Shown here piece after piece: positions 1 to 10,970 of a DNA stretch of 64,000 bases (its first letter is position 1; each line of letters starts with the position of its first letter). The position numbers and the translations under genes are program-made. The DNA is from Colletes latitarsis. Taxonomy: Eukaryota > Arthropoda > Insecta > Hymenoptera > Colletidae. Under the pieces are notes generated by a model. The model made no database searches. It was not told the origin of the DNA and saw only the letters and a list, made by a program, of their open reading frames with translations. The stretch is from the NCBI RefSeq assembly GCF_051014445.1, contig NW_027488370.1, positions 6,572,001-6,636,000 of the forward strand. Reading direction: 5' to 3'.

Positions 1-177
1 GATCCTGGGTTATTTTCTGATTTGGATCACATAGTAATGTGGTCCCACACTGAAACAGTCGATTAAACCAGGTTTCGATCAATATTTTTGAGGATAACGC
101 ATGTTAGGTCTAGGTTAGGCCTGGGATTTTCACTCATCAGACTCATACTTTCGCATTCTTCACATACTTGTTGAACG
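1..177 (+). repeat. 177-bp variant monomer class (TTATTTTCTG / CACATAG)
   Basis: This class has GGGTTATTTTCTG where the consensus has GGGTTTTTTCTGG, which adds one base, plus CACATAGTAATG, a CGATTAAACCAGG segment and often ATTTTTGAGG. It recurs near 882, 1,587, 3,350, 5,108, 5,815, 6,696, 7,048, 8,457, 18,492, 19,197, 27,296, 44,718 and 49,471, generally after a monomer ending in CACACTTCACATACTCGTTGAAC or the CATTTCACATACTCC form. It explains why several duplication offsets in the left part are one to four bases above a multiple of 176. Confidence 0.85.
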
Positions 178-278
178 GATCCTGGGTTATTTCTGGTTTG
201 GATCACGTAGTAATGTGGGACCACACTGAAACAGTCAATTAAACCTGGTTTCGATCAATATTTTGGAGAATAATTCAT

Positions 279-300
279 GTTAGGTCTAGGTTAGGTCTGG
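279..300 (+). repeat. Internal 2 x 11-bp direct repeat of the monomer
   Basis: Bases 279-289 (GTTAGGTCTAG) and 290-300 (GTTAGGTCTGG) are adjacent 11-base units differing at one position. The pair is present in most monomers, the second unit often changed to GTTAGGCCTGG or GATAGGTCTGG. It looks like an old slippage duplication inside the ancestral monomer. Two monomers elsewhere have only one unit (51,683 and 52,728). Confidence 0.88.
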
Positions 301-529
301 GATTTGCCCACATCAGGCTCATTCTTTCGCATATTTCTCATACTTGATGGCTAGATCCTGGGCTTCTTCTGGATTGCATCACGTAGTAATGAAGTACAAC
401 ACTGAAACAGTCAGTTAAACCTGGTTTCCATCAATATCTTAGAGGACAACGCAAGTTAGGTCTGGGATAGGTCTTGGATTTGCCCTCATCAGGCTCATAC
501 TTTCGCGTTTTTCACATACTTGTTGAACA

Positions 530-705
530 GATCCTGGGTTTTTTCTGGTTTGGATCACGTAGTAGTGTGGTACCACACTGAAACAGTCCATTATACCTGG
601 TTTGGACCAATATTTTAGAGGATAACGCATGTTAGGTCTAGGTTAGGTCGGGGATTTTCACTCATCAGACTCATACTTTCGCAGTCTTCACTTACTTGTT
701 GAACG
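530..705 (+). repeat. Representative 176-bp monomer
   Basis: This copy is close to the window consensus and exactly 176 bases long. Landmarks counted from the G of GATCC: near 15-28 CTGGTTTGGATCA; 37-48 the palindrome TGTGGTACCACA; near 68-80 CTGGTTTSGATCA; 81-90 the AT-rich ATATTTTAGA; 102-123 two tandem 11-base units of the form GTTAGGTCTRG; 133-145 CATCAGRCTCATA; then a T/C-rich 3' third (TTTCGC..TTC..CATACTTG). The phase is arbitrary; the real unit boundary cannot be known from sequence. Confidence 0.93.
566..577. other. 12-bp perfect palindrome present once per monomer (TGTGGTACCACA)
   Basis: TGTGGTACCACA equals its own reverse complement and holds a GGTACC core. It sits at about monomer position 37-48 (another clean example is 742-753) and recurs in a large share of monomers. 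Other classes break it by one or a few changes: GTGGGACCAC, GTAGTACCAC, GTGGTACCACGC at the outer edge, and GAAGTACAACAC. It could be a dimer-binding site or simply a fixed feature of the ancestral monomer; the sequence does not decide. Confidence 0.8.
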
Positions 706-1926
706 GATCGTGGGTTTTTTCTGGTTTGGATCACGTAGTAATGTGGTACCACACTGAAACAGTCGATTAAACCTGGTTTCGATCAATATTTTAGAGGATA
801 ACGCAAGTTAAGTCTGGGATTGGTCTGGGATTTGACATCATCAGACTCATACTTTCGCACACTTCACATACTCGTTGAACAGATCCTGGGTTATTTCCTG
901 GTCTGGATCACATAGTAATGTGGTACCACACTGAAACAGTCGATTAAACCAGGTGTCGAACAATATTTTTGAGGATAACGCATGTTAGGTCTATGTTAGG
1001 CCTGGGATTTTCACTCATCAGACTCATACTTTCGCATTCTTTACATACTTGTTGAACGGATCCTGGGTTTTTTCTGGTTTGGATCACGTAGTAATGTGGG
1101 ACCACACTGAAACAGTCAATTAAACGTGGTTTCGATCAATATTTTAGGGAATAATTCATGTTAGGTCTAGGTCAGGTCTGGGATTTGCTCTCATCAGGCT
1201 CATTCTTTCGCATATTTCTCATACTTGATGGCTAGATCCTGGGCTTCTTCTGGATTGCATCACGTAGCAATGAAGTACAACACTGAAATAGTCAATTAAA
1301 CCTGGTTTCCATCAATATCTTAGAGGACAACGCAAGTTATGTCTGGGATATGTCTGGGATTTGCTCTCATCAGGCTCATACTTTCACGTTTTTCACATAC
1401 TTGTTGAACAGATCCTGGGTTTTTTCTGGTTTGGATCACGTAGTAATGTGGGACCACACTGAAACAATCAATTAAACCTGGCCTTGATAAATATTTTAAA
1501 GGATAACGCAAGTTAGGTCTGGTTTTGGCCTGGGATTTGATATCATCAGACTCATACTTTCGCACACTTCACATACTCGTTGAACAGATCCTGGGTTATT
1601 TTCTGATTTGGATCACATAGTAATGTGGTACCACACTGAAACAGTCGATTAAACCAGGTTTCGATCAATATTTTAGAGGATAACGCATGTTAGGTCTAGG
1701 TTAGGCCTGGGATTTTCACTCATCAGACTCATACTTTCGCATTCTTCACATACTTGTTGAACGGATCCTGGGTTATTTCTGGTTTGGATCACGTAGTAAT
1801 GTGGGACCACACTGAAACAGTCAATTAAACCTGGTTTCGATCAATATTTTAGAGAATAATTCATGTTAGGTCTAGGTTAGGTCTGGGATTTGCCCACGTC
1901 AGGCTCATTCTTTCGCATATTTCTCA

Positions 1927-3006
1927 TACATGTTGAACAGATCCTGGGTTTTTTCTGGTTTGGATCACGTAGTAATGTGGGACCACACTGAAACAATCAA
2001 TTAAACCTGGTCTTGATAAATATTTTAGAGGATAACGCATGTTAGGTCTGGGTTAGGTCTAGGATTTGCCCTCATCAGGCTCATACTTTCGCATATTTCT
2101 CATACTTCAAGGCTAGATCCTGGGCTGTTTCTGGATTGTATCACGTAGTAATGTGGTACCACGCTGAAACAGTCAATTAAACCTGGTTTCGATCAATATT
2201 TTAGAGGATAACGCAAGTTAGGTCTGGGATAGTTCTAGGATTTGCCCTCATCAGGCTCTTACTTTCGCATATTTCTCATACTTCATGGCTAGATCCTGGG
2301 CTATTTCTGGATTGGATCACGTAGTAAAGTGGTACCACACTGAAACATTCAATGAAACCTGGTCTGGATAAATATTTTAGAGGTTAGCGCATCTTAGGTC
2401 TGGGTTAGGTCTAAGATTTGCCCTCATCAGGCTCACAGTTTAGCGTTTTTCACATACTTGATGAACAGATCCTGGGTTTTTTCTGGTTTGGATCACGAAG
2501 TAATGTGGTACCACACTGAAACAGTCCATTAAACCTGGTTTCGCTCAATATTTTAAAGGATAACGCATGTAAGGTCTAGGTTAGGTCTGGGATTTGCTCT
2601 CATCAGGCTCATTCTTTCGCATATTTCTCATACTTGATGGCTAGAACCTGGGTTTTTTCTGGTTTGGATCACGTAGTAATGTGGTACCACACTGAAACAG
2701 TCGATTAAAGCTGGTTTCGATCAATATTTTAGAGGATAACGCAAGTTAGGTCTGGGAATGGTCTGGGATTTGCCCACATCAGGCTCATTCTTTCGCATAT
2801 TTCTCATACATGTTGAACAGATCCTGGGTTTTTTCTGGTTTGGATCACGTAGTAATGTGGGACCACAATGAAACAATCAATTAAACCTGGTCTTGATAAA
2901 TATTTTAGAGGATAACGCATGTTAGGTCTGGGTTAGGTCTAGGATTTGCCCTCATCAGGCTCATACTTTCGCATATTTCTCATACTTCAAGGCTAGATCC
3001 TGGGTT
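1927..3006 (+). repeat. Five-monomer (880 bp) repeat: 1,927-2,126 with 2,807-3,006
   Basis: Both places carry a monomer ending CATACATGTTGAAC, then GGGACCACA, AACAATCAATTAAACC and GGTCTTGATAAAT, then the rare CATACTTCAAGGC (2,101 and 2,981). The offset is exactly 880. The four monomers between them are of mixed classes. Confidence 0.72.
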
Positions 3007-4049
3007 TTTTCTGGTTTGGAACACGTAGTAATGTGGTACCACACTGAAACGGTCAATTAAACCTGGTTTCGATCAATATTTTAGAGGATAACGCTAGTTA
3101 GGTCTGGGATAGGTCTGGGATTTGCCCTCATCAGGCTCATACTTTCGCATTCTTCACATACTTGTTGAACTGATCCTGGGTTTTTTCTGGTTTGGATCAC
3201 GTAGTAATGTGGTACCACACTGAAACGGTCAATTAAACCTGGTTTCGATCAAAATTTTAGAGTATAACGCAAGTTAGGTCTGGGATAGGTCTGGGATTTG
3301 ACCTCATCAGACTCATACTTTCGCACACTTCACGTACTCGTTGAACAGATCCTGGGTTATTTTCTGGTTTGGATCACATAGTAATGTGGTACCACACTGA
3401 AACAGTCGATTAAACCAGGTTTCGATCAATATTTTAGAGAATAATTCATGTTAGGTCAAGGTTAGGTCTGGGATTTGCTCTCATCAGGCTCATTCTTTCG
3501 CATATTTCTCATACTTCATGGCTAGATGCTGGGCTGTTTCTGGATTGTGTCACGTAGTAATGTGGTACCACGCTGAAACAGTCAATTTAACCTGGATTCG
3601 ATCAATATTTTAGAGGATAACGCAAGTTAGGTCTGGGATAGGTCTAGGATTTGCCCTAATCAGGCTCTTACTTTCGCATATTTCTCATACTTCATGGCTA
3701 GATCCTGGCCTATTTCTGGATTGGATCACGTAGTAAAGTGGTACCACATTGAAACATTCAATGAAACCTCGTCTGGATAAATATTTTAGAGGGTAACGCA
3801 TCTTAGGTCTGGGTTAGGTCTAAGATTTGCCCTCATCAGGCTCACAGTTTCGCGTTTTTCACATACTTGTTGAACAGATCCTGGGTTTTTTCTGGTTTGG
3901 ATCACGAAGTAGTGTGGTACCACACTGAAACAGTCAATGAAACCTGGTTTGGATCAATATTTTAGAGGATAACGGAAGTTAGGTCTAGGTTAGGTCTGGG
4001 ATTTGCTCTCATCAGGCTCATTCATTCGCATATTTCTCATACTTGATGG
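2116..4049 (+). repeat. Eight-monomer (1,409 bp) repeat: 2,116-2,640 with 3,525-4,049
   Basis: Three successive monomers are repeated in the same order: a GGGCTGTTTCTGG monomer with CCACGCTG, a GGGCTATTTCTGG monomer with AGTAAAGTGG and CAATGAAACCT, and a CACGAAGTA monomer preceded by GCTCACAGTTT. The offset is 1,409, eight monomers plus one base. The region 4,050-4,580 between this and the next block is further mixed monomers with nothing else in it. Confidence 0.7.
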
Positions 4050-4580
4050 CTAGATCCTGGGCTTTTTCTGGATTGCATCACGTAGTAATGTAGTACCACA
4101 CTGAAACAGACAATGAAACCTGGTTTCCATCAATATTTTAGAGGACAACGCATGTTAGGTCTAGGTAAGGCCTGAGATTTTCACTGATCGGACTCATACT
4201 TTCGCATTTTTCACATACTTGTTGAACGGATCCTGGGTTTTTTCTGGTTTGGATCACGTAGTAATGTGGTACCACACTGAAACGGTCAATTAAACCTGGT
4301 TTCGATCAATATTTTAGAGAATAATTCATGTTAGGTCAAAGTTAGGTCTGGGATTTGCCCTCATCAGGCTCATTCTTTCGCATATTTCTCAAACTTGATG
4401 GCTAGATCCTGGGCTTTTTCTGGATTGCATCACGTAGTAATGTGGTACCACACTGAAACATTCAATTAAACCTGGTCTTGACAAATATTTTAGAGGCTAA
4501 CGCATGTTAGGTCTGGGTTAGGTCTAGGATTTGCCCTCATCAGGCTCATACTTTCGCATATTTCTCATACTTCATGGCTA

Positions 4581-5677
4581 CATCCTGGGCTTTTTCTGGA
4601 TTGCATCACGTAGTAATGAAGTACAACACTGAAACAGTCAATTAAACCTGGTTTCCATCAATATCTTAGAGGACAACGCAAGTTAGGTCTGGGATAGGTC
4701 TTGGTTTTGCCCTCATCAGGCTCATACTTTCGCGTTTCTCACATACTTGTTGAACAGATCCTGGGTTTTTTCTGGTTTGGATCACGTAGTAGTGTGGTAC
4801 CACACTGAAACAGTCCATTATACCTGGTTTGGATCAATATTTTAGAGGATAACGCATGTTAGGTCTAGGTTAGGTCTGGGATTTTCACTCATCAGACTCA
4901 TACTTTCGCAGTCTTCACATACCTGTTGAACGGATCCAGGGTTTTTTCTGGTTTGGATCACGTAGTAATGTGGAACCACACTGAAACAGTCGATTAAACC
5001 TGGTTTCGATCAATATTTTAGAGGATAACGCAAGTTAAGTCTGGGATTGGTCTGGGATTAGACCTCATCAGACTCATACTTTCGCACACGTCACATACTC
5101 GTTGAACAGATCCTGGGTTATTTTCTGGTTTGGATCACATAGTAATGTGGTACCACTCTGAAACAGACGATTAAACCAGGTTTCGATCAATATTTTTGAG
5201 GATAACGCATGTTAGGTCTAGGTTAGGCCTGGGATTTTCACTCATCAGACTCATACTTTCGCATTCTTCACATACTTGTTGAACGGATCCTGGGTTTTTT
5301 CTGGTTTGGATCACGTAGTAATGTGGGACCACACTGAAACAGTCAATTAAACCTGGTTTCGATCAATATTTTAGAGAATAATTCATGTTAGGTCTAGGTC
5401 AGGTCTGGGATTTGCTGTCATCAGGCTCATTCTTTCGCATATTTCTCATACTTGATGGCTAGATCCTGGGCTTTTTCTGGATTGCATCAGGTAGTAACGA
5501 AGTACAACACTGAAACAGTCAATTAACCCTGGTTTCCATCAATATCTTAGAGGACAACGCAAGTTAGGTCTGGGATATGTCTGGGATTTGCCCTCATCAG
5601 GCTCATACTTTCGCGTTTTTCACATACTTGTTGAACAGATCCTGGGTTTTTTCTGGTTTGGATCACGTAGTAATGTG
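4581..5677 (+). repeat. Partner copy of 354-1,450
   Basis: This block repeats the class order of 354-1,450 at offset 4,227. It is followed by ordinary mixed monomers to about 6,100, one of which lost a base (GTTTCGTCAAT instead of GTTTCGATCAAT near 5,886-5,893). Confidence 0.7.
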
Positions 5678-5939
5678 GTACCACACTGAAACAGTCGATT
5701 AAACCTGGTTTCGATCAATATTTTAGAGGATAACGCAAGTTAAGTCAGGGAATGGTCTGGGATTTGACCTCATCAGACTCATACTTTCGCACACTTCACA
5801 TACTCGTTGAACGGATCCTGGGTTATTTTCTGGTTTGGATCACATAGTAATGTGGTACCACACTGAAACAGTCGATTAAACCAGGTTTCGTCAATATTTT
5901 TGAGGATAACGCATGTTAGGTCTAGGTTAGGTCTGGGAT

Positions 5940-8056
5940 TTTCACTCATCAGACTCATACTTTCGCATTCTTCACATACTTGTTGAACGGATCCTGAGTT
6001 TTTTCTGGTTTGGATCACGTAGTAATGTGGGACCACACTGAAACAGTCAATTAAACCTGGTTTCGATCAATATTTTAGAGAATAATTCATGTTAGGTCTA
6101 GGTTAGGCCTGGGATTTGCCCTCGTCAGGCTCATACTTTCGCATATTTCTCATACTTCATGGCTAGATCCTGGGCTATTTCTGGATTGGATCACGTAGTA
6201 ATGTGGTACCACACTGAAACTGTCAATTAAACCTGGTTTCGATGAATATTTTAGAGGATAACGCAAGTTAGGTCTGGGATATGTCTGGGATTTGCCCTCA
6301 TCAGGCTCATACTTTCGCGTTTTTCACACACTTGTTGAACAGATCCTGGGTTTTTTCTGGTTTGGATCACGTAGTAGTGTGGTACCACACTGAAACAGTC
6401 CATTAAACCTGGTTTCGCTCAATATTTTAGAGGATAACGCATGTAAGGTCTAGGTTAGGTCTGGGATTTGCTCTCATCAGGCTCATTCTTTCGCATATTT
6501 CTCATACTTGATGGCTAGATCCTGGGTTTTTTCTGGTTTGGATCACGTAGTAATGTGGTACCACACTGAAACAGTCGATTAAACCTGGTTTCGATCAATA
6601 TTTTAGAGGATAACGCAAGTTAGGTCTGGGAATGGTCTGGGATTTGCTCTCATCAGGCTCGTACTTTCGCAACACTTCACATACTCCTTGAACAGATCCT
6701 GGGTTATTTTCTGGTTTGGATCACATAGTAATGTGGTACCACACTGAAACAGTCGATTAAACCAGGTTTCGATCAATATTTTAGAGGATAACGCATGTTA
6801 GGTCTAGGTTAGGCCTGGGATTTTCACTCATCAGACTCATACTTTCGCATTCTTCACATACTTGTTGAACGGATCCTGGGTTTTTTCTGGTTTGGATCAC
6901 GTAGTAATGTGGTACCACACTGAAACGGTCAATTAAACCTGGTTTCGATCAAAATTTTACAGGATAACGCAGGTTAGGTCTGGGATAGGTCTGGGATTTG
7001 ACCTCATCAGACTCATACTTTCGCACACTTCACATACTCGTTGAACAGATCCTGGGTTATTTTCTGGTTTGGATCACATAGTAATGTGGTACCACACTGA
7101 AACAGTCGATTAAACCAGGTTTCGATCAATATTTTAGAGGAGAACGCATGTTAGGTCTAGGTTAGGCCTGGGATTTTCACTCATCAGACTCATACTTTCG
7201 CATTCTTCACATTCTTGTTGAACGGATCCTGGGTTTTTTCTGGTTTGGATCACATAGTAATGTGGTACAACACTGAAACAGTCGATTAAACCAGGTTTCG
7301 ATCAATATTTTTGAGGATAACGCATGTTAGGTCTAGGTTAGGCCTGGGATTTGACCTCATCAGACTCATACTTTCGCATTCTTCACATTCTTGTTGAACG
7401 GATCCTGGGTTTTTTCTGGTTTGGATCACGTAGTAATGTGGGACCACACTGAAACAGTCAATTAAACCTGGTTTCGATCAATATTTTAGAGAATAATTCA
7501 TGTTAGGTCTAGGTTAGGCCTGGGAAGTGCCCTCGTCAGGCTCATACTTTCGCATATTTCTCATACTTCATGGCTAGATCCTGGGCTATTTCTGGATTGG
7601 ATCACGTAGTAATGTGGTACCACACTGAAACTGTCAATTAAACCTGGTTTCGATCAATATTTTAGAGGATAACGCAAGTTAGGTCTGGGATATGTCTGGG
7701 ATTTGCCACCATCAGGCTCATACTTTCGCGTTTTTCACACACTTGTTGAACAGATCCTGGGTTTTTTCTGGTTTGGATCACGTAGTAGTGTGGTACCACG
7801 CTGAAACAGTCCATTAAACCTGGTCTCGCTCAATATTTTAGAGGATAACGCATGTAAGGTCTAGGTTAGGTCTGGGATTTGCTCTCATCAGGCTCATTCT
7901 TTCGCATATTTCTCATACTTGATGGCTAGATCCTGGGTTTTTTCTGGTTTGGATCACGTAGTAATGTGGTACCACACTGAAACAGTCGATTAAACCTGGT
8001 TTCGATCAATATTTTAGAGGATAACGCAAGTTAAGTCTGGGAATGGTCTGGGATTT
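5940..8056 (+). repeat. Eight-monomer (1,411 bp) repeat: ~5,940-6,645 with ~7,351-8,056
   Basis: The shared order includes a rare GCCCTCGTCAGGC monomer (6,121 and 7,532), a GGGCTATTTCTGG monomer, a GGGATATGTCTGG segment, a CACGTAGTAGTG monomer with CGCTCAATATT and GCATGTAAGG, and a GGGAATGGTCTGG segment. The offset is 1,411 because two 177-bp monomers and a one-base insertion near 6,670 (CGCAACACTTC) lie between. Confidence 0.72.
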
Positions 8057-8690
8057 GACCTCATCAGACTCATACTTTCGCATTCTTCACATACTTGTTG
8101 AACGGATCCCGGGTTTTTTCTGGTTTAGATCACGTAGTAATGTGGTACCACACTGAAACAGTCGATTAAACCAGGTTTCGATCAATATTTTTGAGGATAA
8201 CGCATGTTAGGTCTAGGTTAGGCCTGGGATTTGACCTCATCAGACTCATACTTTCGCATTCTTCACATACTTGTTGAACGGATCCTGGTTTTTTTCTGGT
8301 TTGGATCACGTAGTAATGTGGTACCACACTGAAACAGTCGATTAAACCTGGTTTCGATCAATATTTTAGAGGATAACGCAAGTTAGGTCTGGGATAGGTC
8401 TGGGATTTGACCTCATCAGATTCATACTTTCGCACATTTCACATACTCCTTGAACAGATCCTGGGTTATTTTCTGGTTTGGATCACATAGAAATGTGGTA
8501 CCACACTGAAACAGTCGATTAAACCAGGTTTCGATCTATATTTTAGAGGATAACGCATGTTAGGTCTAGGATAGGTCTGGGATTTGCTCTCATCAGGCTG
8601 ATTCTTTCGCATATTTCTCATACATGTTGAACAGATCCTAGGTTTTTTCGGGTTTGGATCACGTAGTAATGAAGTACAACACTGAAACAG
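8057..8690 (+). repeat. Mosaic monomers shared with 18.3-19.6 kb
   Basis: A run with GCACATTTCACATACTCC (near 8,430) followed by a CACATAG monomer with GATCTATATTTT recurs near 18,470 and 19,170. The following monomer with ATCCTAGG and TTTTTTCGGGTTTGG (8,634) recurs at 19,550. So this segment and the 18.3-19.6 kb segment share an origin across about 11 kb (62 monomers). Confidence 0.68.
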
Positions 8691-9914
8691 TCAATTAAAC
8701 CTGGTTTCCATCAATCTTTTAGAGGACAACGCATGTTAGGTCTAGGTTAGGCCTGGGATTTGCCCTCATCAGGGTCATACTGTCGCAGTTTTAACATACT
8801 TGTTGAGCGTATCCTGGGTTTTTTCTGGTTTGGTTCACGTAGTAATGTGGTGCCACACTGAAACATTCAATTAAACCTGGTCTCGATAAATATTTTAGAG
8901 GATAACGCATGTTAGGTTTGGGTTGGGTCTAGGATTTGCCCTCATCAGGCTCATACTTTCGCATATTTCTCATACTTCATGGCTAGATCCTGGGCTGTTT
9001 CTGGATTGTATCACGTAGTAATGTGGTACCACGCTGAAACAGTCGATTAAACCTGGTTTCGATCAATATTTTAGAGGATAACGCAAGTTAAGTCTGGGAT
9101 AGGTCTGGGATTTGACCTCATCAGACTCATACTTTCGCATTCTTCACATACTTGTTGAACGGATCCTGGGTTTTTTCTGGTTTGGATCACGTAGTAATGT
9201 GGGACCACACCGAAACAGTCGACTAAACCTGGTTTCGATCAATATTTTAGAGGATAACGCATGTTAGGTCTAGGTTAGGCCTGGGATTTTCCCTGATCAG
9301 GCTCATACTTTCGCATTCTTCACATACTTGTTGAACGGATCCTGTGTTTTTTCTGGTTTGGATCACGTAGTAATGTGGTACCACACTGAAACATTCAATT
9401 AAACCTGGACATGATAAATATTTTAGAGAATAACGCATGTTAGGTCTGGGTTAGGTCTAGGATTTGCCCTCATCGGGCTCATACTTTCGCATATTTCTCA
9501 TACTTCATGGCTAGATCCTGGGCTGTTTCTGGATTGTATCACGTAGTAATGTGGTACCACGCTGAAACAGTCAATTAAACCTGGTTTTGATCAATATTTT
9601 AGAGAATAATTCATGTTAGGTAAAGGTTAGGTCTGGGATTTGCTCTCATCAGGCTCATTCTTTCGCATATTTCTCATACATGTTGAACAGATACTGGGTT
9701 TTTTCTGGTTTGGATCACGTAGTAATGTGGGACCACACAGAAACAATCAATTAAACCTGATCTTGATAAATATTTTAGAGGATAACGCATGTTAGGTCTG
9801 GGTTAAGTCTAGGATTTGCTCTCATCAGGCTCATACTTTCGCATATTTCTCATACTTCATGGCTAGATCCTGGGCTGTTTCTGGATTGTATCACGTAGTA
9901 ATGGGGTACCACGC
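8690..9914 (+). repeat. First copy of a five-copy dispersed higher-order block
   Basis: The order CCATCAATCTTTT, GGGTCATACTGTCGC, TTTGGTTCACG, GGTTTGGGTTGGGTC, CCACGCTG, CACCGAAACAGTCGAC, TCCTGTGTTTTTTC is found starting near 8,690, 11,507, 15,204, 20,146 and 22,611. Successive offsets are 2,817, 3,697, 4,930 and 2,465 bases, that is 16, 21, 28 and 14 monomers plus one or two bases. The last two copies lie in the 19.7-24.5 kb duplication and the second and third in the 10.2-17.6 kb duplication. Confidence 0.8.
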
Positions 9915-10970
9915 TGAAACAGCCAAATAAACCTGGTTTCGATCAATATTTTAGAGGATAACGCAAGTTAGGTCTGGGATAGGTCTAGGATTTGCCCTCA
10001 TCAGGCTCTTACTTTCGCATATTTCTCATACTTCATGGCTAGATCCTGGGCTATTTCTGGATTGGATCACGTAGTAAAGTGGTAACACACTGAAACATTC
10101 AATGGAACCTGGTCTGGATAAATATTTTAGAGGATAACGCATCTTAGGTCTGGGTTAGGTCTAAGATTTGCCCTCATCAGGCTCACAATTTAGCGTTTTT
10201 CACATACTTCTTGAACAGATCCTGGGCTTTCTCTGGTTTGGATCACGAAGTAGTGTGGTACCTCACTGAAACAGTCCATTAAACCTGGTTTCGCTCAATA
10301 TTTTAGAGGATAACGCATGTTAGGTCTAGGTTAGGTCTGGGATTTGCTCTCATCAGGCTCATTCATTCGCATATTTCTCATACTTGATGGCTAGATCCTG
10401 GGCTTTTTCTGGATTGCATCACGTAGTAATGTAGTACCACACTGAAACAGCCAATTAAACCTGGTTTCGATCAATATTTTAGAGGATAACGCAAGTTAGG
10501 TCTGGGATAGGTCTAGGATTTGCCCTCATCAGACTCTTACTTTCGCATATTTCTCATACTTCATGGCTAGATCCTGGGCTATTTCTGGATTGGATCACGT
10601 AGTAAAGTGGTAACACACTGAAACATTCAATGGAACCTGGTCTGGATAAATATTTTAGAGGATAACGCATCTTAGGTCTGGGTTAGGTCTAAGATTTGCC
10701 CTCATCAGGCTCACAATTTAGCGTTTTTCACATACTTCTTGAACAGATCCTGGGCTTTCTCTGGTTTGGATCACGAAGTAGTGTGGTACCTCACTGAAAC
10801 AGTCCATTAAACCTGGTTTCGCTCAATATTTTAGAAGATAACGCATGTTAGGTCTAGGTTAGGTCTGGGATTTGCTCTCATCAGGCTCATTCTTTCGCAT
10901 ATTTCTCATACTTGATGGCTAGATCCTGGGCTTTTTCTGGATTGCATCACGTAGTAATGTAGTACCACAC
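9915..10970 (+). repeat. Three-monomer (528 bp) tandem duplication
   Basis: Bases 9,915-10,442 and 10,443-10,970 repeat the same three monomer classes at offset 528 (3 x 176). Shared rare features: CAGCCAAWTAAACC, GTGGTAACACACTG (10,083 and 10,611), AATGGAACCTGG, CACAATTTAGCG and a GTGGTACCTCACTG monomer. Only a few differences are seen between the copies, so this is a recent event. Confidence 0.82.

Larger units (their letters stand above)
354..1450 (+). repeat. Source/partner of a 24-monomer-distant copy (partner 4,581-5,677)
   Basis: The run of about six monomers starting at 354 matches the run at 4,581 at offset 4,227 (24 monomers plus 3). Shared rare variants: GGTCTTGG after a GGGATA segment (near 471 and 4,698), a GCAGTCTTCAC 3' end (near 681 and 4,908), a CCATTATACC segment and GGGATATGTCTGGG. 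Boundaries are approximate. Confidence 0.72.
1..1926 (+). repeat. Five- and four-monomer repeat block at the left edge
   Basis: Bases 1 to about 520 match 882 to about 1,400 at offset 881 (five monomers, one of 177 bp); shared rare variants include GGGCTTCTTCTGG at 354 and 1,235. Bases 1 to about 340 also match 1,587 to about 1,926; shared rare variants are TTCTGATTTGG, a GGGTTATTTCTGG monomer start and TTTGCCCAC. The copies carry many private changes, so this is an older or much-converted repeat compared with those further right. Confidence 0.75.

Noticed and set aside
68..92. CENP-B box-like motif around TTTCGATCAATATTTT
   Set aside because: TTCG and the following A are placed as in the CENP-B core, but the required CGGG half is absent (TTTT instead) in the monomers inspected. 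The match is not above what chance would give.
279..300. Telomere repeat array
   Set aside because: Only one degenerate TTAGG-like doublet per 176-bp monomer; no run of perfect telomere units occurs anywhere.
566..577. Bacterial-type operator or terminator
   Set aside because: The dyad has no loop followed by a T-run and no gene beside it, and the array architecture is eukaryotic satellite. It is kept only as an unexplained palindrome.
439..630. Recurring minus-strand reading frames of about 60-85 codons (for example 439-630, 9,247-9,438, 11,007-11,198, 63,788-63,979)
   Set aside because: They are the same stretch of the monomer read again and again. 176 is not a multiple of three, so the frame shifts at every monomer and closes after about 192 bases. 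Their similarity follows from the DNA repeat, and 1-bp indels and substitutions fall without regard to codon position. No coding gene is supported.
530..705. tRNA- or 5S-rRNA-derived repeat (SINE-like)
   Set aside because: I looked for A- and B-box promoter motifs and a cloverleaf in the monomer and saw no convincing match on either strand.
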